A stretch of DNA of 43,614 nt from Flavobacterium muglaense (GCF_014305155.1 NZ_JACRUK010000033.1:1-43614); one strand, 5' to 3'; counted from the stretch's first letter, positions 35,901 to 43,490 are shown. Notes: generated by a model not told the origin, from the sequence alone. Made by a program: numbers and translations.

Positions 35901-37361
35901 ATGAAATCTTTGGGCAATAAAAATATTTTTATTTGCTACGATAATGACGAAGCTGGCATAAATGCACGTAAAAAAATTGGTGCGAAATATGACGTTAAAG
36001 AAATTGTTTTACCAGATGATATAAATGATGTTGCCGATTTTTTTAAGACAAATAACAAAGCTGATTTTCAAAAATTGATTGATAATGTCACCGCTTCCAG
36101 CGTTGATAAATCAAAGGAAATATATTCTATATTCCATCAAACCGAAGATTTTATAAGTAATAAATACAAGTTCCGTTACAATCAAATTAAAATGTTTGTC
36201 GAAATCGCTCCGCTTAATTCCGATGTTTGGAAAGAATTAAACGAGAATAATTTATACTTGGATTTGCAAAAACACGGGATTAAAATTTCAATTGGAAATC
36301 TTTCCGCTATTTTGAAATCTGACTTTTGCAAAGACTTCAATCCTATTCAAAATTACTTTGAAAATCTCCCAAAATGGGACGGTCAAACGGATCACATTGC
36401 AAACCTCGCAAAATATGTTTTGGCTTTTGATGCTACAGCTTTTGAATACCATTTTAAAAAATGGCTCGTTCGTTCCGTGTTTTGTGCAATGGATGACCAC
36501 TTTTTTAATAAACAAGCTTTGGTTTTAGTTTCTAATCAAAACGACGGTAAAACCTCGTTTTGGAACTGGTTAAGCCCCGCCCCTCTTTCTGCATATTATA
36601 CCGATAGAATTACAACCGATAAAGACGGTATTATTTCGCTTGCACGAAATTTTATGATAAATATTGACGAATTAGCGAGTTTAAATAAACAAGATACAAA
36701 GCAATTAAAAGCGTTGTTTTCTATGAAAAATATTAATATTCGTGTGCCTTTTGGTCGTAATGAAGCTAATTTATTGCGCCGTTGTTCTTTCGTTGGTTCT
36801 ACGAACGAACAAAGCTTTTTAGCTGACGAAACTGGCTCAGTTCGTTGGTTGTGTTTTAATATTAAAGGCATTAATTGGGATTACTCAAAACATTGCAATG
36901 TTGATTTTGTTTGGGCTCAGGCTTACGCCTTATGGAAATCTACCACAAACCGCAATCAATGGGATTTGTCAAAAGAAGAAATTGAAAACAACGAAAAACG
37001 CAACGCCAAATTCAAACAACTTTCAATCGAACAGGAATTAATCGGGCGTTATTTTGAAAAAGCCCAATTTGGTCAAGGAAAACACTTTACCAGTACTGAT
37101 ATACTAGTTTATTTGCGCCCTTTGGGCGTTAATGTCAATGCTGTAGCCGTTGGGCGTGCAATGCATTCTTTGGGTTATGAAAAGGCAAAAGAAACAGGCG
37201 TTTACGGGTATTGGTTACACCCAAAACCGCTTTATGAAGAAAGTAATTATAATACATTACGTGAAGGAAGTTTTCACAAACCCGATAGCCCACATATTCC
37301 AAATATTAAACCAGCTGTAGAACCAGTTTTGCAAACTGAAATCGAATTAAAACAAAACTAA
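35901..37361 (+). CDS. Primase-helicase, 3' part (toprim end and VapE helicase)
   Basis: 486 codons in the frame of the preceding gene, 23 codons after its stop. The front completes the toprim domain (FICYDNDEAGINARKK with the Asp-x-Asp pair). From about residue 150 it is a virulence-associated-E (PF05272)-type helicase: ENLPKWDGQTDHI, P-loop LVSNQNDGKTSFWNW, and ARNFMINIDELASL as Walker B, then SFVGSTNEQSFLADETGSVRWL. These act with primase in replication of phages, satellites and integrative elements. The intact protein would be about 750 residues. The last two thirds are duplicated downstream. Confidence 0.82.
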   Translation: MKSLGNKNIFICYDNDEAGINARKKIGAKYDVKEIVLPDDINDVADFFKTNNKADFQKLIDNVTASSVDKSKEIYSIFHQTEDFISNKYKFRYNQIKMFVEIAPLNSDVWKELNENNLYLDLQKHGIKISIGNLSAILKSDFCKDFNPIQNYFENLPKWDGQTDHIANLAKYVLAFDATAFEYHFKKWLVRSVFCAMDDHFFNKQALVLVSNQNDGKTSFWNWLSPAPLSAYYTDRITTDKDGIISLARNFMINIDELASLNKQDTKQLKALFSMKNINIRVPFGRNEANLLRRCSFVGSTNEQSFLADETGSVRWLCFNIKGINWDYSKHCNVDFVWAQAYALWKSTTNRNQWDLSKEEIENNEKRNAKFKQLSIEQELIGRYFEKAQFGQGKHFTSTDILVYLRPLGVNVNAVAVGRAMHSLGYEKAKETGVYGYWLHPKPLYEESNYNTLREGSFHKPDSPHIPNIKPAVEPVLQTEIELKQN

Positions 37362-37363
37362 TT

Positions 37364-37618
37364 ATGAAGAAAAAAACAAAGAATTTTTTCTTAGATAAAT
37401 TCGAAGAAATACACGAAAATCAAATTATCAATCTTTTTTGTTTTGATACTCAAAATCCAAATTCGGAAAATGATTGTCATTTAGAAATCAAAGCATATCC
37501 ACCAATTGGAAGCGTTATAGTTTTTGGAAATCATAAACCATCATTCAAAATTGAATCGTTAGAAATCCAATGGCCAAAAGGTCAAACTTGCATCGCAAAT
37601 GGCGTTTTTTTGGTTTAA
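37364..37618 (+). CDS. 84-residue protein of unknown function, copy 1
   Basis: Starts 2 bp after the helicase stop, so it is co-transcribed. Small and soluble: charged front (MKKKTKNFFLDKFEEIHEN), then beta-type segments (IGSVIVFGNHKPSFKIESLEIQWP). No family recognised. An identical copy is at 38664-38918. Confidence 0.65.
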   Translation: MKKKTKNFFLDKFEEIHENQIINLFCFDTQNPNSENDCHLEIKAYPPIGSVIVFGNHKPSFKIESLEIQWPKGQTCIANGVFLV

Positions 37619-37650
37619 ATCAATTTCCAGTAAAAAAATAAATATGAAAT

Positions 37651-38661
37651 AATTACTTTGAAAATCTCCCAAAATGGGACGGTCAAACGGATCACATTGC
37701 AAACCTCGCAAAATATGTTTTGGCTTTTGATGCTACAGCTTTTGAATACCATTTTAAAAAATGGCTCGTTCGTTCCGTGTTTTGTGCAATGGATGACCAC
37801 TTTTTTAATAAACAAGCTTTGGTTTTAGTTTCTAATCAAAACGACGGTAAAACCTCGTTTTGGAACTGGTTAAGCCCCGCCCCTCTTTCTGCATATTATA
37901 CCGATAGAATTACAACCGATAAAGACGGTATTATTTCGCTTGCACGAAATTTTATGATAAATATTGACGAATTAGCGAGTTTAAATAAACAAGATACAAA
38001 GCAATTAAAAGCGTTGTTTTCTATGAAAAATATTAATATTCGTGTGCCTTTTGGTCGTAATGAAGCTAATTTATTGCGCCGTTGTTCTTTCGTTGGTTCT
38101 ACGAACGAACAAAGCTTTTTAGCTGACGAAACTGGCTCAGTTCGTTGGTTGTGTTTTAATATTAAAGGCATTAATTGGGATTACTCAAAACATTGCAATG
38201 TTGATTTTGTTTGGGCTCAGGCTTACGCCTTATGGAAATCTACCACAAACCGCAATCAATGGGATTTGTCAAAAGAAGAAATTGAAAACAACGAAAAACG
38301 CAACGCCAAATTCAAACAACTTTCAATCGAACAGGAATTAATCGGGCGTTATTTTGAAAAAGCCCAATTTGGTCAAGGAAAACACTTTACCAGTACTGAT
38401 ATACTAGTTTATTTGCGCCCTTTGGGCGTTAATGTCAATGCTGTAGCCGTTGGGCGTGCAATGCATTCTTTGGGTTATGAAAAGGCAAAAGAAACAGGCG
38501 TTTACGGGTATTGGTTACACCCAAAACCGCTTTATGAAGAAAGTAATTATAATACATTACGTGAAGGAAGTTTTCACAAACCCGATAGCCCACATATTCC
38601 AAATATTAAACCAGCTGTAGAACCAGTTTTGCAAACTGAAATCGAATTAAAACAAAACTAA
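37651..38661 (+). pseudogene. Truncated second copy of the VapE helicase gene
   Basis: The right-hand copy of the duplication, in the helicase frame from 37651 (ENLPKWDGQTDHI onward) to the same stop. Just before the junction the frame meets TGA at 37645-37647, and the first usable start is TTG at 37720. It keeps the P-loop, Walker B and the C-terminus but lacks toprim. It could make a 313-residue helicase core if expressed. Confidence 0.75.
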
Positions 38662-38663
38662 TT

Positions 38664-38918
38664 ATGAAGAAAAAAACAAAGAATTTTTTCTTAGATAAAT
38701 TCGAAGAAATACACGAAAATCAAATTATCAATCTTTTTTGTTTTGATACTCAAAATCCAAATTCGGAAAATGATTGTCATTTAGAAATCAAAGCATATCC
38801 ACCAATTGGAAGCGTTATAGTTTTTGGAAATCATAAACCATCATTCAAAATTGAATCGTTAGAAATCCAATGGCCAAAAGGTCAAACTTGCATCGCAAAT
38901 GGCGTTTTTTTGGTTTAA
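38664..38918 (+). CDS. 84-residue protein of unknown function, copy 2
   Basis: Identical to the gene at 37364-37618, carried whole in the second repeat unit, 2 bp after the truncated helicase copy. Function unknown. Confidence 0.6.
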   Translation: MKKKTKNFFLDKFEEIHENQIINLFCFDTQNPNSENDCHLEIKAYPPIGSVIVFGNHKPSFKIESLEIQWPKGQTCIANGVFLV

Positions 38919-38961
38919 ATCAATTTCCAGTAAAAAAATAAATATGAAATATAGTGAAATA

Positions 38962-39176
38962 AGTTACCCATCTTACCCAATCTATATAAATACTATATTT
39001 TATAAGGGTTTAGACTGGGTAAGATACTTAAAATAAAAGTTACCCATAAGTTACCCGAAGTTACCCAAAAGACAAATGTTAAAATTTTAACATTTGGGTA
39101 AGATGGGTAAGATGAAAAAAGATGCTTTTTTATCTTACCCGCCCAGCTATCACTGGGCTGGGTAAGATGGTAAGAT
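38962..39176. promoter_or_regulatory. Iteron-like TTACCC repeat field with palindromes
   Basis: Ten exact TTACCC/GGGTAA hexamers occur in about 200 bp: forward at 38964, 38973, 39040, 39051, 39061 and 39135; reverse at 39017, 39096, 39105 and 39160; a degenerate TGGTAAG follows at 39168. Most fall in the longer CATCTTACCCA or GTTACCCA. Between them is a perfect 24-bp palindrome (39073-39096), and 39134-39166 forms a near-perfect hairpin of CTTACCC/GCCCAG arms around CTATCA. Density, both orientations and position after a primase-helicase fit a replication origin or a Rep-type operator. Confidence 0.65.
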
Positions 39177-39213
39177 GTTTTAGCACTTTTGAGAAATTTA
39201 AAAATAGAAAACT

Positions 39214-39417
39214 ATGAAAAATGCAATCAATTCTTTAATCATTAATTTCTTTTTGAGTTCAAATGAATTTGAATTTCGTGATTTTGATATGAATAAAACT
39301 ATGGATGAATTAGAGCCACTTTTGAAATCTACAATCAAACATTATTTGTATCTCAAAAAAACAAATCCTACTGATATTCCGTACAAAAACGTTAATTTCA
39401 TTTCGGAAAAAAAATAA
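39214..39417 (+). CDS. 67-residue protein of unknown function
   Basis: Small, mixed-charge protein (MKNAINSLIINFFLSSNEFEF ... TMDELEPLLKSTIKHYLYLKK). No domain recognised. It is the first gene after the TTACCC field and reads toward the recombinase, so the field may include its promoter. Confidence 0.5.
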   Translation: MKNAINSLIINFFLSSNEFEFRDFDMNKTMDELEPLLKSTIKHYLYLKKTNPTDIPYKNVNFISEKK

Positions 39418-39430
39418 AAATTCCACTCGG

Positions 39431-39500
39431 GTGTACCATCGGGAACCAGCCAAACGCAAGCGCCCCTATCGGGGTTGGTGGCTGGCACCCGCTGGCACAC
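39431..39500. other. GC-rich nested inverted repeats before the recombinase
   Basis: Outer arms GTGTACCA (39431-39438) and TGGCACAC (39493-39500), middle arms CCAGCCA (39446-39452) and TGGCTGG (39479-39485), inner CCCC (39463-39466) and GGGG (39471-39474). The GC content is far above the flanks. It lies 45 bp before the recombinase start, so a recombination site, transfer origin or RNA structure is possible. Confidence 0.5.
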
Positions 39501-39544
39501 CGCTCGCTCCATAAAAAACCGTAGATAATCAAATTTACACGCCT

Positions 39545-40042
39545 ATGTTAGTCAAACAATTTAATTACATCAGCAAAGAAGAATCTTTGCAAATGCTAGA
39601 GTCAATAAAATATATCAAACATCGTGTTATCGTACTGTTAATGCTGGATGCGGGTTTGAGAATTTCCGAAGCTTGCAGTATAAAATGTAAAAATTTTGAT
39701 TTCAAAAATCGAACGCTAACAATACAATCAGCAAAAAAAAGAGGTGCAAAACATTTGCGCACTATTCCAATTTCAAACCGCTTGTACCAAGCTATTGCGG
39801 ATTATTTGGCAAATGCCAAAATCTCAATTGAATCAGATTCTTATTTATTTCCTTCTCCATCGCTTGCAGGAAAACATTTGTCCAGAAAAACAATGTGGGA
39901 AGCGATTAACCTAATCAGCAAAAAAAACAAATATTCCAAATTTGCATCCGCACGCCTTACGGCATTCGTTTGCAACTCATCATTTATCTGCTGGCACTTC
40001 GCTTGCAGAAATCAAAGAAATGTTAGGACACACGAACTATAA
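39545..40042 (+). CDS. Tyrosine recombinase, 5' part before the A8 frameshift
   Basis: 165 codons that start the recombinase; real homology ends near residue 125, after which the reading is out of frame. The catalytic Arg I is Arg39 in GLRISEA, and SAKKRGAKHLRTIPIS is the beta-hairpin with its Lys. The usual N-terminal core-binding (SAM-like) domain is absent. The frame breaks at the eight-A run 39920-39927. With seven As it would read SKKTNIPNLHPHALRHS and join the next part exactly. Confidence 0.8.
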   Translation: MLVKQFNYISKEESLQMLESIKYIKHRVIVLLMLDAGLRISEACSIKCKNFDFKNRTLTIQSAKKRGAKHLRTIPISNRLYQAIADYLANAKISIESDSYLFPSPSLAGKHLSRKTMWEAINLISKKNKYSKFASARLTAFVCNSSFICWHFACRNQRNVRTHEL

Positions 40043-41060
40043 TACTACTTTGATTTATGCCGAAATTCCCACGGAAGAATTAAGAAATCGGGTTAATGCG
40101 GTTACGGCTTCGCCTCTTAAATGGTATCAAAAATTATATAATTTTCTTGTGCCAAAACCACTAGATAAAATCATAAATATTGATTTTACGGAATCGTATT
40201 TTACAATCGGGAGGAATCCCGAATTGATGAACTTAAACACCAATATCAATAAAAACATAAATACGCTTTTGATTGGAAATATTGGCGTTGGCAAATCGCA
40301 TTTGCTTAAAAACATTACCACGGATAAAAAAATACTTCGCTTGGATGACACCGAAAATATCAAGAAATCATTAGCGCAAATATTGCTTTTCCTTTTCAAG
40401 GAAAAAGAAACCGTTCTAGCTATGTTGTGGAAAGATTTTACAACCGATGAAATCAATAAAAAAATACAAAGAGAAAATACAATCAATCTTTGTGAAACCA
40501 TTATTTCAGCGGTTAAACCGCTGGAATATTGTTTGATTATCGATGATATTACAAACATCACGCCTACGGCTAAAAAAGTAATCGAACGATTAAAAGATAC
40601 TTTTATAATCGTGGCGGGCGCACGTGAAGTAAAAGCCGTGAATACTTCATTTATTTGGAATTTCGAGAAAGTCGAATTGAAAAATTTGAACCGTCGCGAA
40701 TCGTTTTTATTGATAAATCAATTGGCTAATAATTTGGATGTCCAAAACAAGGAATTGTTTTGGAATCATATTTATGATCAAACCGTGGGAAACCCACGGG
40801 CAATCTCTGAATTAATCAATCGATACAAAAAAGAACCTTTTTTGGATACTCAAACAATTAGGGAAATTCGCCATTCTGGCGCATTGCCCGAAATCGATAT
40901 GACTTGGATAATTTTGGTGTCTTTGGGCTTGCTTACTTCGCTCCGTTTCCTCTCGCGGGAAATGGACGAACCTGCCCTGCGGTTCATCGGTTCAATGGCT
41001 ATGATTTTGCTTTTTTTGGTGCGCCCGCTGATGGCGAACTTCAAAAGGAAGTTTTTGTAA
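39942..41060 (+). CDS. Tyrosine recombinase 3' part fused to P-loop ATPase with membrane tail
   Basis: 372 codons (start taken as TTG 39942). It begins with the second half of the tyrosine recombinase: HALRH (His-x-x-Arg), LGHTNYNTTLIYAE with His and the nucleophilic Tyr. From about residue 70 comes a NTPase region: P-loop LLIGNIGVGKSHLL, Walker B YCLIIDDITN, and VAGAREV as sensor-like segment, then a helical part (NPRAISELINRY). The end has two hydrophobic helices (WIILVSLGLLTSL, FIGSMAMILLFLV). An intact protein would be about 500 residues, a DNA recombinase, ATPase and membrane anchor in one chain. Confidence 0.8.
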   Translation: MHPHALRHSFATHHLSAGTSLAEIKEMLGHTNYNTTLIYAEIPTEELRNRVNAVTASPLKWYQKLYNFLVPKPLDKIINIDFTESYFTIGRNPELMNLNTNINKNINTLLIGNIGVGKSHLLKNITTDKKILRLDDTENIKKSLAQILLFLFKEKETVLAMLWKDFTTDEINKKIQRENTINLCETIISAVKPLEYCLIIDDITNITPTAKKVIERLKDTFIIVAGAREVKAVNTSFIWNFEKVELKNLNRRESFLLINQLANNLDVQNKELFWNHIYDQTVGNPRAISELINRYKKEPFLDTQTIREIRHSGALPEIDMTWIILVSLGLLTSLRFLSREMDEPALRFIGSMAMILLFLVRPLMANFKRKFL

Positions 41061-41144
41061 AACTTTGTCGGGTTTTGGCACATTTCCAAACCCGTCATTA
41101 TCTTTATTTTGTCGGGTGCGCGCCTTTCCGTATATAAGTATATT

Positions 41145-41338
41145 ACATAGTAAATAGTAAGTAAATAAGTAAGAATAATAATAAATAATTGTAAGAATAA
41201 ATAATAATAAAACTCAATAAATAATAATCAAATAATAGTATCTCATAAATAAATAGTAAATAATAGTCAATAAATAATACAAAGTGAGTAATAGTAAGAC
41301 TTAACAAAGAATAATCAAATAATAATAGTACATAAATA
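41145..41338. repeat. AT-rich low-complexity tract of TAA/AAT-type repeats
   Basis: About 200 bp made almost only of A, T and a few G, with repeated TAAATAATAA, AATAGTAA and AATAATCAAATAA units and stops in all plus frames. Just before it a hairpin CGGGTTTTGG/CCAAACCCG (41069-41094) may end the ATPase transcript. The tract may be a leader/promoter for the 41339 operon or an unwinding element. Confidence 0.6.
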
Positions 41339-41488
41339 ATGAGAAGTAAATATATAATAGTCGTAATAATAGCAATGATTGTAAATAGTTGTAATAGTCA
41401 AAAATCAACTGTAAATAATAAACATCAAGAATCTGAAAATGATAAAAGACAAGAAGCATTTGACGAATTATATGAAGAAAATCACTAA
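41339..41488 (+). CDS. 49-residue putative lipoprotein
   Basis: A small gene from ATG 41339 to TAA at 41486-41488. Product: MRSKYIIVVIIAMIVNSC then a charged tail NSQKSTVNNKHQESENDKRQ ending in DELYEENH. The hydrophobic start followed by VNSC gives a plausible lipobox with Cys18. It overlaps the next start by one base (taATG), as in a coupled operon. Small lipoproteins of this sort on mobile elements often have entry-exclusion or lysis-type roles, but nothing here proves that. Confidence 0.6.
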   Translation: MRSKYIIVVIIAMIVNSCNSQKSTVNNKHQESENDKRQEAFDELYEENH

Positions 41489-41670
41489 TGAATTTAGAAT
41501 CTTTAATAAATGAAAACGTAAAATTGATAAATACTAGAAATGGTAAAACAATCGCTTTTGGAACTGTAGAATTAATTGAAGATTTAGACAATAAAAAAGT
41601 TATAAAACTTAAGAATAATACCAAAAAAATAATATTTAAAAACATAGAAATTCAATACATAATCTTATGA
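41488..41670 (+). CDS. 60-residue protein of unknown function
   Basis: Compact, Lys/Asn-rich, mostly beta (VKLINTRNGKTIAFGTVELI, KVIKLKNNTKKIIFKNIEI), like a small SH3-like or Sm-like barrel by pattern only. No family recognised. ATG overlaps the lipoprotein stop, and its TGA overlaps the hydrolase ATG (ATGA), so it is translated between two coupled genes. Confidence 0.6.
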   Translation: MNLESLINENVKLINTRNGKTIAFGTVELIEDLDNKKVIKLKNNTKKIIFKNIEIQYIIL

Positions 41671-42956
41671 CTGCACCAAATCATTTAACTGGAGGAATAG
41701 TATTTACAGGTTTATTTTGTAGTTTTTTTTCAGTGAATATTTTTGCGAATCCTATATTTATTACAGCTACGTTATTTGGTTCTTTATTGCCCGATATAGA
41801 TCATACTAAGAGTTGGATTGGAAAAGCTTTTTATCCTATTGCTAAATGGTTATCTGTAAATTATGGTCATAGAACTATTACACATTCAGTGTTTTTTTTA
41901 ATCGGAATTTGTCTTTTGAGTGTTTTTATAGAAAAGAATTTTAGAGCCGATTACAGCATTTCGATTATTTTATTTTTTTCTGTTCTTTCTCATTTGATTT
42001 TTGATATGGTTACACTTCAAGGAATTCCTTTATTTTATCCGTTTTATAAAAATCCTTGTGTTTTACCAGCCAATCCCGAAATGAGAATAAGAAGCGGAAA
42101 TATTCGTCAAGAAGGAATCATTTTATTTATTTTTTGTTTTCTTACTTTCTTTATGCAGGATTTATTTGCAAATGGTTTTTGGTCCACAATAAACAATAAT
42201 TTCAATGATGTAAAACACCAAATAAAAGAATATAAAAAATCTCCAAACGTTCTAAATATAGATTACGATTACAACATTTACCAAACCAAATACAAAGGAA
42301 AAGGAACTTATATACAAGCTTCTGAAAGTGAAATTTATATTTTATCTCAAGATAAAGTTTTAGCGTTAAAAAAAGACACTCCGGGACTTAAAATAAAATT
42401 GCTGAAAACCACAAAAACAAATCATAAAATCCACGAAAATAAAATTGAAATAACTGATTTTACTGAGGAACAACTAAATAATTTGATAAAAAGAAAATTT
42501 ATAGCAAATGCAACAATTTACTCCAGCTTTGCAACTTCATTGATAAATAATCCTTTAGAATTAAAGAAAAAATTTGAGATTGAGAATAAATACAATTTGG
42601 CTTTTAAATCGCACATTCAAGATACAATTTTATCAAACAAACAAAAAAGGATTGCGGAATTGGAATTAAAGCTTAAAAGCGAAGAAAACCAACTAATAAA
42701 CGATAACAAAAACTATTATTTATCACTGGATGAATTACAACAGCAAAAAAATAAATTACAATCTAAACTATCGAATTACGAACTAAACGAAATCAAGAAA
42801 AATATAATTGAACTCGAAAATAAAATTTCAAATTATCACATAAAAACTAATTTGATGATTCCAGAATATAAAAATCAATTAGCAAAAATTAAAACTTGTA
42901 AATCTCAAAACATCACTTATTCAGGACAAATCACTTATATCGAAATCATTAAGTAA
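41667..42956 (+). CDS. YdjM-family membrane metal-dependent hydrolase with coiled-coil tail
   Basis: 429 residues. The first ~175 match the YdjM/DUF457 (LexA-binding inner-membrane-associated) hydrolase family: NHLTGG near the start, LPDIDHTKS, GHRTITHSVFF, and HLIFDMVT as metal-site motifs, between four or more transmembrane helices. Residues about 180-310 are a soluble region of unknown fold. Residues 310-400 are a long coiled coil (AELELKLKSEENQLI, LQQQKNKLQSKLSNYE, KKNIIELENKISNYH). The extra soluble and coiled-coil parts are not usual in the ~150-330-residue family members I know. Third gene of a coupled trio. Confidence 0.8.
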   Translation: MTAPNHLTGGIVFTGLFCSFFSVNIFANPIFITATLFGSLLPDIDHTKSWIGKAFYPIAKWLSVNYGHRTITHSVFFLIGICLLSVFIEKNFRADYSISIILFFSVLSHLIFDMVTLQGIPLFYPFYKNPCVLPANPEMRIRSGNIRQEGIILFIFCFLTFFMQDLFANGFWSTINNNFNDVKHQIKEYKKSPNVLNIDYDYNIYQTKYKGKGTYIQASESEIYILSQDKVLALKKDTPGLKIKLLKTTKTNHKIHENKIEITDFTEEQLNNLIKRKFIANATIYSSFATSLINNPLELKKKFEIENKYNLAFKSHIQDTILSNKQKRIAELELKLKSEENQLINDNKNYYLSLDELQQQKNKLQSKLSNYELNEIKKNIIELENKISNYHIKTNLMIPEYKNQLAKIKTCKSQNITYSGQITYIEIIK

Positions 42957-43289
42957 ATAAAAAAAGATAGGATTTATTTTTAGTGTTTTTTATAAGTGTG
43001 GCAAAGAAAAATTGCCACACACATAAAAAAATAAAAGAATTCGGATTCAATAATATTGTTTTCAGTTGCAGAAAAAGCAACCCAAAAACAATAACATTGA
43101 GTTTTAAATATTTACGGCTAACGCCTTAAAAACTCCGCTTCGCTCCGTCGCCTTCGCTTCGCATCAGAATTCCCGAACCGCTTACCAATCTTTGTCGATA
43201 TGCGTGTGTCGGGGGTGGCTCCCCCGAACCCCCCAACATTCTTTTTCCATTGCACTTTTTGTTAAAAACAAAATCCGATTTTACCATTA

Positions 43290-43430
43290 GTGGCACAATA
43301 GGTATAGCGGGGGGCCTGCCCTACCACGGTGCAAAAAAACCACTAGCAACGGGGCTAAAAGTATATACCGCTTAGCCCCGTCGCCAGCGGTTGCACCTGA
43401 GCCCCCCGCTATTCGTTTATGTTCCGCCAC
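43290..43430. repeat. Large GC-rich imperfect inverted repeat
   Basis: Nested arms: GTGGC (43290-43294) with GCCAC (43426-43430); TAGCGGGGGGC (43305-43315) with GCCCCCCGCTA (43401-43411), perfect 11 bp; GGTGCA (43328-43333) with TGCACC (43392-43397); and ACGGGGCTAA (43349-43358) with TTAGCCCCGT (43372-43381), perfect 10 bp. Together they form one long imperfect stem with a loop near GTATATAC. It could be an attachment or transfer site, an origin, or a structured RNA. Confidence 0.7.
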
Positions 43431-43435
43431 AGGCA

Positions 43436-43490
43436 ATTATTGCAACAATATGGCAGGGAAGAAAAATCCCTACCATATTGTCACAATAAT
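43436..43490. repeat. Long hairpin with 24-nt arms
   Basis: 43436-43459 and 43467-43490 are inverted with three mismatches around a 7-nt loop (AGAAAAA). It begins six bases after the large inverted repeat. No T-run follows, so it is not a standard terminator; a binding or recombination site is likelier. Confidence 0.65.

Larger units (their letters stand above)
36351..38951. repeat. Exact 1300-bp tandem duplication
   Basis: 36351-37650 is repeated at 37651-38950 with the same sequence wherever compared, sharing only one base (A) at the junction. The unit covers the 3' end of the VapE helicase gene and the complete 84-codon gene. Because the junction lies inside the helicase gene, one full-length and one truncated copy result. 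No long homology at the breakpoints is seen, so it arose by slippage or illegitimate joining, or is an assembly artefact. Confidence 0.93.

Noticed and set aside
36288..36515. Antisense open frame over the helicase gene, repeated at 37615-37815
   Set aside because: Shadow of the helicase gene; it exists twice only because of the duplication and has no protein-like features of its own.
38962..39176. CRISPR array
   Set aside because: Repeats are 6-11 bp, occur in both orientations with irregular spacing, and no cas genes are present.
41301..41645. Minus-strand frame of 114 codons rich in Leu, Phe and Tyr
   Set aside because: Composition is the product of reading AT-rich repeats and the opposite strand of two small plus-strand genes with coupled starts and stops.
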